Part shown: positions 1 to 8,353 of the stretch, in pieces
How positions within the stretch are numbered: position 1 is the stretch's first letter
Layout of the letters: every line of letters starts with the position of its first letter
Origin: Pantoea latae
Lineage (GTDB): Bacteria > Pseudomonadota > Gammaproteobacteria > Enterobacterales > Enterobacteriaceae
Assembly (NCBI RefSeq): GCF_002077695.1
Contig: NZ_MWUE01000006.1
Span: 1-64,000, forward strand
Length of the DNA stretch: 64,000 nucleotides
Direction of reading: 5' to 3'
Translations under genes and position numbers: made by a program
Notes under the pieces: model-generated
Database searches by the model: none
The model's input: only the letters and a program-made list of their open reading frames with translations
Told to the model about the DNA's origin: nothing

Positions 1-53
1 TCAAGCTTGCCTTGTTTGCGGCCTTCCTGCCTGAGCTGTTCTGCAATGGTCAT
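1..53 (-). CDS. Putative internal short product of the rpn gene (RpnS-like), partial
   Basis: Codon 246 of the Rpn reading frame is an ATG (53-51 on the minus strand). It is preceded by a perfect AGGAGG at 67-62 with an 8-base spacer, a much better ribosome-binding site than the full-length start shows. The product would begin MTIAEQLRQEGRKQGK and continue outside the window. Rpn genes are reported to encode a full-length toxic nuclease and a short in-frame C-terminal protein that blocks it. This internal start is in the expected place; that it is used here is inference. Confidence 0.55.
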   Translation of the reverse strand, partial: MTIAEQLRQEGRKQGKL

Positions 54-788
54 CAGTGCGTCCTCCTGTTGCGGTATCCGCTGTGCCAGTTCGCGGACAA
101 AGGCGCTGGCGTCTGTGGTTTCGCCTGCCTGAACAATATAGTGTACCAGCGATATTATCTGTGATGAAGAGAGCCAGCCCGCTAGCAAAACTGACGCCAG
201 TCTGTCCATCACCTCCGACAAATCGCGCTGATGGATATGTTTTTGCAGCAGGGTAAGCGCGGCCATGCTGCGATGCTCGGCTATCTCATCGTCAGGTATA
301 ACAGTAACGTCTACCAGCGGAAAAGGATTGCCATAAACCTTTTCCGCCAGCGTCGGATCGCTGAACGCGTCCAGCCAGCGGGTAGAGAACGGATACGGGC
401 TGCGCTTACCGGCGTAAAACAGCAGCGGAAGCACCAGCGGCAGTGTCTTGTGCCCTGCATCAAGGTGACGTTTCATCGCCGCTACCGCATAACGCAGCAG
501 CCGAAACGCCATATGCCTGTCCGGCGTCGACTGGTGCTCAATCAGCACATGCACGTAGCTGTCATCGCCGCTGGTGGTTTTCAGGCTGTAGAGCACATCG
601 CTGAAGTATGGACGCAGGTCATCCTCAACAAACGAACCGGACTCCAGTTTCAGCGTACTCAGGTCGCATATAGCGCGTAGCGTCGCCGGCAGGTGAAGCT
701 CCATAAAATCGCGCGCAACATCTGGCTGGCTGAGAAACTGCCGGAAGGTGGCGTCGTGCGGGGTTGGTGTACTGTTTTTCTTCTTCAT
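1..788 (-). CDS. Rpn family recombination-promoting nuclease / YhgA-like transposase-type protein, partial (3' end outside window)
   Basis: Translation from the ATG at 788 begins MKKKNSTPTPHDATFRQFLS and stays open for 262 codons to the window edge. The pattern is that of RpnA-E/YhgA proteins: the early HDATFRQFL block, then a PD-(D/E)xK-type core with D64 (YFSDVLY) and E84-H-Q86 (VLIEHQS), followed by DRHMAFRLLRY. Known members are DNA endonucleases implicated in RecA-independent recombination and, more recently, in phage defence. The visible C-terminal part (EQLRQEGRKQGK) is the helical, repeat-prone tail of the family. The gene stands alone, with a terminator and a hydrolase gene on its 5' side. 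It looks intact as far as it can be seen. Confidence 0.88.
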   Translation of the reverse strand, partial: MKKKNSTPTPHDATFRQFLSQPDVARDFMELHLPATLRAICDLSTLKLESGSFVEDDLRPYFSDVLYSLKTTSGDDSYVHVLIEHQSTPDRHMAFRLLRYAVAAMKRHLDAGHKTLPLVLPLLFYAGKRSPYPFSTRWLDAFSDPTLAEKVYGNPFPLVDVTVIPDDEIAEHRSMAALTLLQKHIHQRDLSEVMDRLASVLLAGWLSSSQIISLVHYIVQAGETTDASAFVRELAQRIPQQEDALMTIAEQLRQEGRKQGKL

Positions 789-877
789 CTTTCCTGACTC
801 TGAAAAAAACATCTCCAGAGCCTGACACAGCTGAAAAACAGTGTCATTAGCGAGACCGGTAAGTCATAGATAATTAA

Positions 878-907
878 GGGCGAAGGCCCGTTACCGAACC
901 TTCGCCC
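878..907 (-). terminator. Hairpin terminator after the isochorismatase-like gene
   Basis: Perfect 9-bp inverted repeat GGGCGAAGG (878-886) / CCTTCGCCC (899-907) with a 12-base loop. It lies 24 bases past the stop of the 931-1575 gene and is followed on the minus strand by T-rich TTAATTA. It also separates that gene from the rpn gene downstream on the same strand. Confidence 0.6.
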
Positions 908-930
908 ACGCGTTATTTATTTTGTAAAAA

Positions 931-1575
931 TCAGGCCTGACGCGCCGGCGCTTTGTGCACCATAGTGTAGGCGTAATCGACGCCCATGCCGTAGGCGCCG
1001 CTGTGCTCGCGCACCAGATCCATCACCGCGTCGTAGGTCTCTTTGCGTGACCAGTCGCGCTGATACTCAAGCAGCACCTGCTGCCAGGTTACAGGAATCG
1101 CGCCGGCCTGCACCATACGCTGCACCGAGCGCTCGTGGGCGTCGACGCTGGTGCCGCCGGAGGTGTCCGTCACCACATAAACTTCGTAGCCCTCTTTCAG
1201 CGCCATCAGCGCCGGAAAAGTGAGACAGACTTCCGTCCAGAGCGCAGAGATAACCAGCTTCTTACGCCCGGTTTTCTCCACCGCTTCAACAAATTTCGCA
1301 TCTTCCCAGGAGTTCATCGAGGTGCGTTCAATCGGCTTCGACTCCGGGTGCACCGCCAGCAGTTCCGGCCAGATATAGCCGCTAAAGCTTTCGGTTTCTA
1401 CCGAGGTGTAAATCACCGGCACGTTAAAGATTTTTCCGGCCTTCGCGAGGGCGACGGTATTATTTTTAAGCTGCTGACGATCGATATTGGCGACGCCGAA
1501 AGACATCTGCGGCTGGTGGTCGATGAAAATCAGCGTTGAGTTTTGCGGGTCCAGCAGGTCGAATTTAGACATCAT
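931..1575 (-). CDS. Isochorismatase-family cysteine hydrolase, YcaC-like
   Basis: The 214-aa protein has the single-domain isochorismatase/cysteine hydrolase fold. Asp19 (FIDHQ), Arg84 (PIERTS) and Cys117 (WTEVCLTFPAL) occupy the positions of the D/R/C triad of E. coli YcaC (208 aa), followed by the conserved YVVTDTSGG segment. YcaC relatives are soluble oligomeric hydrolases whose natural substrate is not settled. The ATG at 1575 is chosen because AGGA lies 5 bases upstream; a second ATG follows immediately. It is monocistronic, with a hairpin after it and more than 200 bases of upstream DNA shared with the divergent yneE. The family assignment is firm; the substrate is unknown. Confidence 0.85.
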   Translation of the reverse strand: MMSKFDLLDPQNSTLIFIDHQPQMSFGVANIDRQQLKNNTVALAKAGKIFNVPVIYTSVETESFSGYIWPELLAVHPESKPIERTSMNSWEDAKFVEAVEKTGRKKLVISALWTEVCLTFPALMALKEGYEVYVVTDTSGGTSVDAHERSVQRMVQAGAIPVTWQQVLLEYQRDWSRKETYDAVMDLVREHSGAYGMGVDYAYTMVHKAPARQA

Positions 1576-1796
1576 GTTGTTCCTCTCAAAGGGTTTGAAT
1601 GTTGTGTTTCCGTTGAGATGAACTTTACGCAGCCAGCCTGTTAAGAGATAACGGAAAGAATTTCACAAGTTATTAAAAATTATTTTAGATAGCTGATATT
1701 AATAATATTTTTCAGAAGAAAGCGGCAAAAACTCGCGTTTATTCCTCTGTCGGCGTAGGCTTACACCACGAAAATAACCTCTACATCGCATTCACT

Positions 1797-2711
1797 ATGA
1801 TTGTTCGTCCCTACCAACACTGGTTCCGTCGGCTGCTGGGCTGGCACGGTTCGGTGCTGCCGAAAATTGGCTTCCGCCTGTCGCTAAACCTGGTGATGTC
1901 GATTGTCGCCATCGTCTGTTTTCAGTGGTACGAATCGCTCGGCGTCCACCTGACAACCGCGCCCTTCAGCCTGCTCGGCGTGGCGCTGGCGATCTTTCTC
2001 GGCTTTCGCAATAACGCCAGCTACGCGCGGTTTACCGAAGCGCGCACGCTGTGGGGCAGCATGCTGATTGCTCATCGCTCGCTGCTGCGTCAGGTCAAGA
2101 GCGTGCCGCTGGACAAGGCGCACGCGCGGGAATTTGCGGGGCTGCAGATGGCGTTCAGCTTCAGCATGAAGCATCAGCTGCGCAACAGCGACGCGCACGA
2201 GGATCTGACGCGTCTGCTGCCGCCACGCTGGCGCGATGAGGTGTTGAGCAGCCCGATGCCCGCCAGCCGCGCGCTGCTGTGCCTGGGCAAATGGCTGGGC
2301 GAGCAGCGTCAGCGGGGCAAGGTGTCCGATATTCTCTGGCAGAGCATGGATGAAAATCTTAATCATCTGTCGCAGGTGCTGGGCGGCTGCGAGCGCATCG
2401 CCTCCACGCCGATCCCTTTCGCCTACTCGCTGATCCTGCACCGCACGGTCTCGCTGTTTTGCACCCTGCTGCCGTTTGCGCTGGTAAGCGATCTGCACGG
2501 CATGACGCCGCTGGTGTCGATGTTTATCTCCTACACCTTTCTGGCGCTGGAATCGGTGTCGGAGGAGCTGGAGGATCCCTTTGGCGTCGAAGCCAACGAT
2601 CTGCCGCTAAACGCCCTGTGCGTCAGCATTGAGCGCAGCCTGCGTGAAATGAACGACGACTTCCCGCTGCCGCCGCTGCCGCAGCCCGACGGCCGTCGCA
2701 TATTGACCTGA
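1797..2711 (+). CDS. yneE: Bestrophin-family chloride/anion channel, YneE
   Basis: The 304-aa protein matches E. coli YneE in length and along its sequence: an N-terminal IVRPYQHWFRRLLGWHGS, then PFSLLGVALAIFLGFRNNASYARFTEAR and WGSMLIAHRSLLRQVK, and the C-terminal EELEDPFGVEANDLPLNALC signature. Bacterial bestrophins form pentameric inner-membrane ion channels; the physiological ion for YneE-type members is not established. Hydrophobic segments lie near residues 25-70 and 205-250. Its TGA (2709-2711) directly abuts the stop of the convergent esterase gene, leaving no base between them. Confidence 0.88.
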   Translation: MIVRPYQHWFRRLLGWHGSVLPKIGFRLSLNLVMSIVAIVCFQWYESLGVHLTTAPFSLLGVALAIFLGFRNNASYARFTEARTLWGSMLIAHRSLLRQVKSVPLDKAHAREFAGLQMAFSFSMKHQLRNSDAHEDLTRLLPPRWRDEVLSSPMPASRALLCLGKWLGEQRQRGKVSDILWQSMDENLNHLSQVLGGCERIASTPIPFAYSLILHRTVSLFCTLLPFALVSDLHGMTPLVSMFISYTFLALESVSEELEDPFGVEANDLPLNALCVSIERSLREMNDDFPLPPLPQPDGRRILT

Positions 2712-3608
2712 TTAGCCGAGCCGGTCGAGCCAGCGCACGTAGGCCTGATCCCACAGCGCGGCAGGCGTCCCGGCCTGGCCGAGACCGAAGCCGTGGCCGC
2801 CGCGGCTGATCTCGATCAGTTCGACCGGCACGCGATTGCGGCGGCAGGTATCGCGCATCAGCTCGGTGTTGTAGGGATTAGAGATGTGGTCATCTTCCGC
2901 CTGCGCCAGAAAGGTTGGCGGATAGCTGCGGGTCACGTAGTTCTGTACCGACCAGTTCGCCTCTTCTACCGGCGTTGCGCCGTTGCCCACCAGGATGCGG
3001 TGCGTGGTGGTATGGGTATAGGGCGCTTCCAGGGTGATCACCGGATAGATCAGCCCGACGCTGTCGACTTTTGGCACCACATGGTCCAGCTCATCCTGAA
3101 TCTCATAGGAGCGGAATTCAGGCCGCGCCGCCGCCATGCCGAGCAGATGTCCGCCGGCGGAAAAGCCCAGCACATGCACTTTGCGCTCAAACGAACGCAC
3201 CAGGCGAATCGCGCGCTGCGCGTCCTGCAGCGGCGCCAGATGCCCCGCCTGCCACTTCTCTTCCGGCAGTCGATAGCTCAGCACATAGGCGGTATAGCCG
3301 TTGCTGTTGAGCCAGCGCGCCACCGGCCAGGCCTCGCGGCCCATGCCGATAAACTTGTAGCCGCCGCCCGCCGCGATCAGCACCGCTTCGCCGTTGGGAT
3401 TTTCCGGTTTAAAACGCTGAATGGTCGGGCTGACGATGTTGGACCAGGAGCCGTGTTTGTTGACGCGCAGCGGCCCGGACGGCCCGCCGCCGCCCGGCGG
3501 CTCATCCGGCCACAGCGGGATCACCTCGTCGCGCGCAAAGAGTTTGCCCGCAGTCATAGAGAGGAGAAGCGCTCCGGAGCCTAAAAGAAAGTGTCGACGC
3601 GTGATCAT
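2712..3608 (-). CDS. Exported alpha/beta hydrolase (esterase/xylan-esterase-like) with Tat-type leader
   Basis: The 298-aa protein begins MITRRHFLLGSGALLLSMTAGKLF. The twin arginine followed by HFLL and a hydrophobic stretch looks like a Tat export signal ending near residue 25. The mature part has an oxyanion-type AAGGGY (79-84), the nucleophile elbow G-F-S150-A-G, an acid in AEDDHIS (D239/D240) and the base H272 in GGHGFG, which is the order of carbohydrate-esterase/dienelactone hydrolase-like enzymes. It is likely a periplasmic esterase; the substrate cannot be told. It stands alone, tail to tail with yneE. Confidence 0.8.
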   Translation of the reverse strand: MITRRHFLLGSGALLLSMTAGKLFARDEVIPLWPDEPPGGGGPSGPLRVNKHGSWSNIVSPTIQRFKPENPNGEAVLIAAGGGYKFIGMGREAWPVARWLNSNGYTAYVLSYRLPEEKWQAGHLAPLQDAQRAIRLVRSFERKVHVLGFSAGGHLLGMAAARPEFRSYEIQDELDHVVPKVDSVGLIYPVITLEAPYTHTTTHRILVGNGATPVEEANWSVQNYVTRSYPPTFLAQAEDDHISNPYNTELMRDTCRRNRVPVELIEISRGGHGFGLGQAGTPAALWDQAYVRWLDRLG

Positions 3609-3728
3609 GATGCCCGTTGAGTCAATGCCAGTAGCTGATTCAGACGCGCCTGTCTGCGGCGACGCTGTAATTATGTGATGCGTATCAATTGCTGGCGATT
3701 ATGTACGCAATTCGGGAAAAAATGCCAC

Positions 3729-3755
3729 AAAAAAACGCGCCCGGATGGCGCGTTT
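3729..3755 (-). terminator. Intrinsic terminator after the small periplasmic protein gene
   Basis: Perfect 9-bp stem AAACGCGCC (3733-3741) / GGCGCGTTT (3747-3755) with a 5-base loop. On the minus strand it is followed by a run of seven Us (the As at 3729-3735, partly in the stem). It lies 19 bases past the stop at 3775, so it ends the antiporter/small-protein transcript. Confidence 0.75.
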
Positions 3756-3774
3756 ATGCTGGGTGCCGCAACGC

Positions 3775-4125
3775 TTAATCTTCCTGCTGAAACTGCGTCA
3801 TCACCGTCTGCTCGCACTGCGGCTCGTCGGCGCGGAGTTTGCCGCGCTCTTCCTCGCCCAGCTGCAGCCAGGCGTTCGCCACCTCGTTGGCAATATCTTC
3901 ATCAAAGCTCGGCTGATTCATGGCGCTGGGGGATTTGCTCATCGCCGTATAGCTTTTCATTTTCTGCACGTAGGAGTCGGCCGTGCCCACCTGGGTTTCC
4001 CCGCTGACGATATGGCATAGCTTGCTGGCGTAGACGTTCTCCTGCGGAATATTGGTGTCGTCGTCAGCCGCCAGCGCGGCGGATGAGGCCAGCAGCCCCA
4101 GTACAATCAGTAACGGCTTTTTCAT
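3775..4125 (-). CDS. Small secreted protein of unknown function
   Basis: The 116-aa product begins MKKPLLIVLGLLASSAALAA, a clear Sec signal peptide with an ALAA cleavage site near residue 20, so the mature protein of about 96 residues should be periplasmic. It is acidic and contains two cysteines (in KLCHIV and PQCEQT) that could form a disulfide. I do not recognise a family. The start has AGGAG 6 bases upstream. It begins 18 bases after the antiporter gene on the same strand and is followed by a terminator, so the two are probably co-transcribed. Confidence 0.7.
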   Translation of the reverse strand: MKKPLLIVLGLLASSAALAADDDTNIPQENVYASKLCHIVSGETQVGTADSYVQKMKSYTAMSKSPSAMNQPSFDEDIANEVANAWLQLGEEERGKLRADEPQCEQTVMTQFQQED

Positions 4126-4143
4126 ATCTGCTCCTGTTTTAGT

Positions 4144-5493
4144 CTATTCGTCGTTCTGCCGGGCGGAGAGGCGCGCCGAGCGCCAGTTCAGCAGCGGCGT
4201 CACCGTCACGCCATGAATGACGATGCTGCACACCACCAGCGTCAGCGCCATATCAACCATGGTCTCGGCCTGTTGCCCCGCCATGCCGTGCACCCAGGCA
4301 AAGGCGATATAGTTAATACTGCCGATGCCGCGAATACCCAGCCAGCCGATAAGCAGGCGTCTTACCGCTGGAATGCCGCAGCGCAGCGTGGTCAGCCACA
4401 CCGCCAGCGGGCGCACCACGATAAACAGCGCCAGCCCCAGCAGAATGCCGTTGAGGTTCCAGTGGTGCGCCAGCGTCACGCCCAGCACCACCATCATCGC
4501 CGCCGCCAGCAAACGCTCAATGGTATCACCAAAAGAGAGCGCGTCGCTGACCACCAGCCCAACCGATTTTATCATGCCGCCGCTTTCGCCCGCGTGCTCC
4601 AGACGATTGTTGGGATTAACCAGCGCTTCGGCGGGCAACACCCGCTGCTCTTCGCTCAGCTCTTCCGGCGGATAGGCTTTAAACACGCGCAGCTCGGCGC
4701 GACGCAGCCCGACGCCGGCGGCGAAGGTGGCCAGGAAGCCCGAGGCGCCGATCGCCTCGGCCGCCGCATAGCTCAGCGCAATCAGCGCCAGCGCGAGAAA
4801 ATCGTTGGGTGCCACATCGCCGTGCGCGCTGCGCAGCCGCGTCGCCAGCAGACCGACCAGGCGGCCAAACGCGAAGCCCAGCCCCAGGCCAGCGCCGATG
4901 CCCCAGATCACCTCCACCGCCGTCCAGTGACCAAAGCTGCTCCAGCTGAGGCTTTCGCCGTTAAACAGCAGCAGCGCCAGAATCAACAGCGGCAGCGCCG
5001 ATCCGTCATTCATGCCCGCCTCGCTGGAGAGCGCCACGCGCAGCGCGTCGTCGTCGCGCGCGTCGTTGACCGAAATCAGACTTGCCAGCACCGGGTCGGT
5101 CGGCGCGACGATGGCGCCGAACGCCAGCGCCAGCGGCCAGTCGAAGCCCACCAGCCAGTGCGCCAGCAGCGTCATGCCGCCGACCGTCAGCAGCATCGCC
5201 GGAAAGGCGAGCCGCATGCCAACGCGCCAGCTGTGGGCGCGCAGCGGCAAACGCAGCTTCAGCCCGGTGATAAACAGCGAGGCCGCCATGGTGATTTCCG
5301 TGATATGCGCGGCGGCTTCCGAATGTTTCAGAATGTCGATCTGCACCACGTCAAACACCCAGGGCCCGCACAGGATCCCGGCTAACAGATAAAGCCCAAA
5401 CGACGTCACTGGCCCGCGATGGATCCATCCCGAGGCCAGCGACATTAATAACAGGAGGCAGCCGGTGGCCGCCATCCAGGCAAGAAAGTTCAT
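4144..5493 (-). CDS. CPA1-family Na+(K+)/H+ antiporter
   Basis: A 449-aa polytopic inner-membrane protein of about 12 hydrophobic segments. It has CPA1 (NhaP-like) landmarks: FGAIVAPTDPVLASLI, then LSSEAGMNDGSALPLL (the family's EsxxNDg motif, here EAGMNDG), and later GWLGIRGIGSINYIAF. Family members exchange Na+ or K+ for H+. Start choice: the frame stays open upstream to a GTG at 5535, but the ATG at 5493 (MNFLAWM) begins directly with a membrane segment and is preferred; neither has a strong ribosome-binding site. The gene is followed closely by the small periplasmic protein gene. The transported cation cannot be read from the sequence. Confidence 0.82.
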   Translation of the reverse strand: MNFLAWMAATGCLLLLMSLASGWIHRGPVTSFGLYLLAGILCGPWVFDVVQIDILKHSEAAAHITEITMAASLFITGLKLRLPLRAHSWRVGMRLAFPAMLLTVGGMTLLAHWLVGFDWPLALAFGAIVAPTDPVLASLISVNDARDDDALRVALSSEAGMNDGSALPLLILALLLFNGESLSWSSFGHWTAVEVIWGIGAGLGLGFAFGRLVGLLATRLRSAHGDVAPNDFLALALIALSYAAAEAIGASGFLATFAAGVGLRRAELRVFKAYPPEELSEEQRVLPAEALVNPNNRLEHAGESGGMIKSVGLVVSDALSFGDTIERLLAAAMMVVLGVTLAHHWNLNGILLGLALFIVVRPLAVWLTTLRCGIPAVRRLLIGWLGIRGIGSINYIAFAWVHGMAGQQAETMVDMALTLVVCSIVIHGVTVTPLLNWRSARLSARQNDE

Positions 5494-5553
5494 AACGCTT
5501 CGTTTTCCCTGAAAAATATCTTTTAATCCTGGCACAAGCGCACGAAAGCGGGA

Positions 5554-6762
5554 TCAGTTCTTCAGGTGACGGCTCGCCAGGCGAAGCGCGAAGCTGGCGG
5601 CGCCGGCCAGCGTGGCAAGCGTCACGACGCCGTTCCAGCCCCAGCGCGCCAGCGCCAGGCTGCCCAGCGCGGCACCGGTCGCCATGCCGATAAACACTAC
5701 GGTGAACAGCAGCGCGTTCAGGCGGCTACGCGCCTCCGGCGCCAGGCTGTAGACCAGCGTCTGATGCGCCACCAGCGTGGCCTGCACGCCGAGATCGAAG
5801 CCGATGGTGCTGAGCACGATCAGCGTCAGCTGGGCCGGCAGCGGCAGCGCGGGCAGCAGAAACATCAGCGCGAAGGAGACGGTGACCAGCCCGGCGCCGA
5901 CGATAGTGACGCGCGCCGGACCGATGCGGTCGGCGACGCTGCCCGCCAGCGGCGCGGCCATGGCGCCCGCCGCGCCCGCCAGGCCGAAGGCACCCGCTAC
6001 CGCGCTGTCGAGATGAAAGCGATCGCTGAGCATCAGCGCCAGCGTCGACCAGAAGGCGCTAAAGCCCACCGACAGCAGCCCCTGCGCCAGCGCCGCGCGG
6101 CGCAGCGTCTGATGATGGCGCCAGAGATGCGCCAGCGACAGCAGCAGGCGCGGATAGCTCACCGACGTGCCGGGCGTAAAGCGCGGCAGCACGCGCCACA
6201 GCGCCAGGCTAATCAACAGCACCAGCGCCGCCGCCAGCCAGTACATGGCGCGCCAGCCGAAATACTCCGCCACCACGCCGCTCACCACGCGCGACAGCAG
6301 AATGCCCACCAGCAGGCCGGTCATCACCGTACCGACCGTTTTGCCGCGGCTGCGTTCAGGGGCCAGCGCGGCGGAGGCTGGCACGATATCCTGCGCCACC
6401 GTCGCCGTCAGGCCGGTGGCGAAGCTGGCGATCAGCAGCGCGTTCAGGCCGCCGGAGAAGCCGCACAGCAGCAGTGCCGCCACCAGCAGCAGCCCTTTAA
6501 TCAGAATGATGGCGCGGCGATCGTGGCGGTCGCCCAGCGGCGCCAGCAGCAGAATGCCCAGCGCATAGCCCATCTGCGTCAGCATCGGCACCATGCCGAC
6601 CGCGCCGACGCCGACGTTGAACTGTTTGCCGATGATATCCAGCATCGGCTGGCTGTAGTAAATCGAGGCCACGCTCAGCCCTGCGCCTGCGGCGAGGGTA
6701 AACACCAGCGGGCCGGGCAAAGTCTCGGCCGGGCTGGCCGCAACGCTGTTAATTGCTGACAT
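5554..6762 (-). CDS. MFS transporter, DHA1/arabinose-efflux type
   Basis: A 402-aa protein with about 12 membrane segments and the MFS loop 2-3 motif GDRHDRRAII, repeated in degenerate form as ADRIGPARVTI in the second half. It is close in style to YnfM-type exporters. The ATG at 6762 is taken as the start (MSAINSVAAS, with GGAG upstream). The open frame continues upstream through weaker starts to a TTG at 6837, which I reject because it runs into the promoter shared with the divergent LysR gene. The pairing suggests an exporter induced by the LysR effector; the substrate is unknown. Confidence 0.82.
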   Translation of the reverse strand: MSAINSVAASPAETLPGPLVFTLAAGAGLSVASIYYSQPMLDIIGKQFNVGVGAVGMVPMLTQMGYALGILLLAPLGDRHDRRAIILIKGLLLVAALLLCGFSGGLNALLIASFATGLTATVAQDIVPASAALAPERSRGKTVGTVMTGLLVGILLSRVVSGVVAEYFGWRAMYWLAAALVLLISLALWRVLPRFTPGTSVSYPRLLLSLAHLWRHHQTLRRAALAQGLLSVGFSAFWSTLALMLSDRFHLDSAVAGAFGLAGAAGAMAAPLAGSVADRIGPARVTIVGAGLVTVSFALMFLLPALPLPAQLTLIVLSTIGFDLGVQATLVAHQTLVYSLAPEARSRLNALLFTVVFIGMATGAALGSLALARWGWNGVVTLATLAGAASFALRLASRHLKN

Positions 6763-6857
6763 GTTGTCGTTCTCCAGAAGTATCCGGCGCTTAGTAAAGC
6801 GCATCGCCGCCATACGTTGTAGACTGAGAAAAAGCAAAACCGTTATGCGTGATACGT

Positions 6858-7799
6858 ATGAGCAACCTCTCCAGTCCCGATCGTATTGAACTGATGCAGA
6901 CCTTTATCCGCATCGTTGAGAGCGGCAGCCTGTCGGCGGCGGCGCAGCAGCTCAACACCACCCAGCCCACCATCAGTCGTCGGCTGCAGGCGCTGGAGCA
7001 TCGTCTTGGGCTAAAGCTGATCATGCGCACCACCCACGCGCTGAAGCTCACCGACGACGGCGAGCGCTGCTACGCCCAGGCGCGCCAGCTGCTGGCGACC
7101 TGGCACGCGCTGGAGGATGAGCTGACCCACGCCAATGACGAGCCGGTCGGCACGCTGCGGGTGCGCGCGCCGCACGCCTTTGGTCAGGATCAGCTGGTCG
7201 CGCCGCTGGTGGAGTACCTGATGCGCTACCCGCGCCTTAGCGTAGAGTGGATGCTTAACGATCGCACGCCCGACTTTATCGCCGAAAACGTCGACTGCGC
7301 GATTCAGGTCGGCTCGCTGAGCGATCCCGCTATCGTGGCGATTCTGCTGGCGGAAGTGCCGCGCATCGTGGTGGCCTCGCCGGCGCTGCTGGCGCGGCAC
7401 GCGCCGGTCGACGCCGTCGAGCAGCTGGCGGATCTGCCGTGGCTGGCGCTGACCAGCTTTTACCGTAACGAAATCGCGTTACAGCGCATTGACGACGGCC
7501 AGCCGGTCAATATGGCGATTGCGCCGCGCCTGAGCAGCGACAGCCTCTACGCGGTGCGCAAAGCGGCGCTGATGGGTATGGGCGCGGCGATCATGTCGTC
7601 GTGGGTGGTGCAGGAGGATTTAGCACGCGGCGAGCTGGTGCAGCTGACGCCGCAGTGGCAGGCGCCGCCGCTGCCGGTCTGGCTCACCTATCCCTGGGCG
7701 AGCTACTACCCGGCGCGCCTGCAGAAGTTTTTTGAAATGATACGGGAGGTTATGCCGCAGCTGACCGGCACGCGGCCAGCCGGGACGTTTCCGCGCTAG
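6858..7799 (+). CDS. LysR-family transcriptional regulator
   Basis: The 313-aa protein has an N-terminal winged HTH (residues about 7-65; [30 protein letters not shown] in one stretch) and a LysR effector-binding domain. The ATG at 6858 is preferred over an in-frame GTG at 6849. It is divergent from the MFS exporter gene with 95 bases between the starts, the usual layout for a regulator and its target. Its TAG overlaps the stop codon of the convergent yqhA by sharing CTAG at 7796-7799. Confidence 0.85.
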   Translation: MSNLSSPDRIELMQTFIRIVESGSLSAAAQQLNTTQPTISRRLQALEHRLGLKLIMRTTHALKLTDDGERCYAQARQLLATWHALEDELTHANDEPVGTLRVRAPHAFGQDQLVAPLVEYLMRYPRLSVEWMLNDRTPDFIAENVDCAIQVGSLSDPAIVAILLAEVPRIVVASPALLARHAPVDAVEQLADLPWLALTSFYRNEIALQRIDDGQPVNMAIAPRLSSDSLYAVRKAALMGMGAAIMSSWVVQEDLARGELVQLTPQWQAPPLPVWLTYPWASYYPARLQKFFEMIREVMPQLTGTRPAGTFPR

Positions 7800-8299
7800 G
7801 CGGACTTCTTCTCGCTTTTCGACATATTGTCCAGCAAGCCCATCACAAAAGCCGACAGTACAAAGGTCAGATGGATGATCACGTACCACATCAGCTTGTC
7901 GTTGGGCACGTTGCGCGCTTCCATAAACACGCGCAGCAGATGGATAGAGGAGATAGCGACGATCGACGCCGCGACTTTATTTTTCAGCGAGCTGGAATCC
8001 ATCTTGCCGAGCCAGCTCAGCTTCTCTTTATGTTCGTCGATATCGAGCTTAGAGACGAAGTTCTCATAGCCGGAGAGCATCACCATCACCAGCAGGCCGC
8101 CCACCAGCGTCATGTCCACCAGCGACAGCAGCAGCAGGATCAGATCGTTTTCCGCAATGCTGAGTATATTGGGCAGCAGGTGAAAAATTTCTTCAAAGAA
8201 CTTAATCGTCAGCGCCAGCAAACCCAGCGAAAGTCCAATGTAAACCGGAGCCAGCAACCAGCGCGACGCATACATCAGGTTTTCGGTAAAACGTTCCAT
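7796..8299 (-). CDS. yqhA: UPF0114 family inner-membrane protein YqhA
   Basis: The 167-aa protein has about four hydrophobic segments and the characteristic stretches [20 protein letters not shown] at the start and [20 protein letters not shown] in the middle, matching E. coli YqhA (164 aa). Function is unknown in the family. It follows kdpD on the same strand after 54 bases and sits where kdpE would be expected, but it is unrelated to response regulators. Its base composition is visibly less GC-rich than kdpD. It shares its stop region with the convergent LysR gene. Confidence 0.9.
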   Translation of the reverse strand: MERFTENLMYASRWLLAPVYIGLSLGLLALTIKFFEEIFHLLPNILSIAENDLILLLLSLVDMTLVGGLLVMVMLSGYENFVSKLDIDEHKEKLSWLGKMDSSSLKNKVAASIVAISSIHLLRVFMEARNVPNDKLMWYVIIHLTFVLSAFVMGLLDNMSKSEKKSA

Positions 8300-8353
8300 A
8301 ATTTCCCACAGGTAATCAGACAGGTGAGGCAGTATAACCGATCCTCTGTGAAG

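Noticed and set aside
7796..8299. yqhA as a functional replacement for kdpE
   Set aside because: It is a membrane protein without receiver or DNA-binding domain and matches YqhA well.
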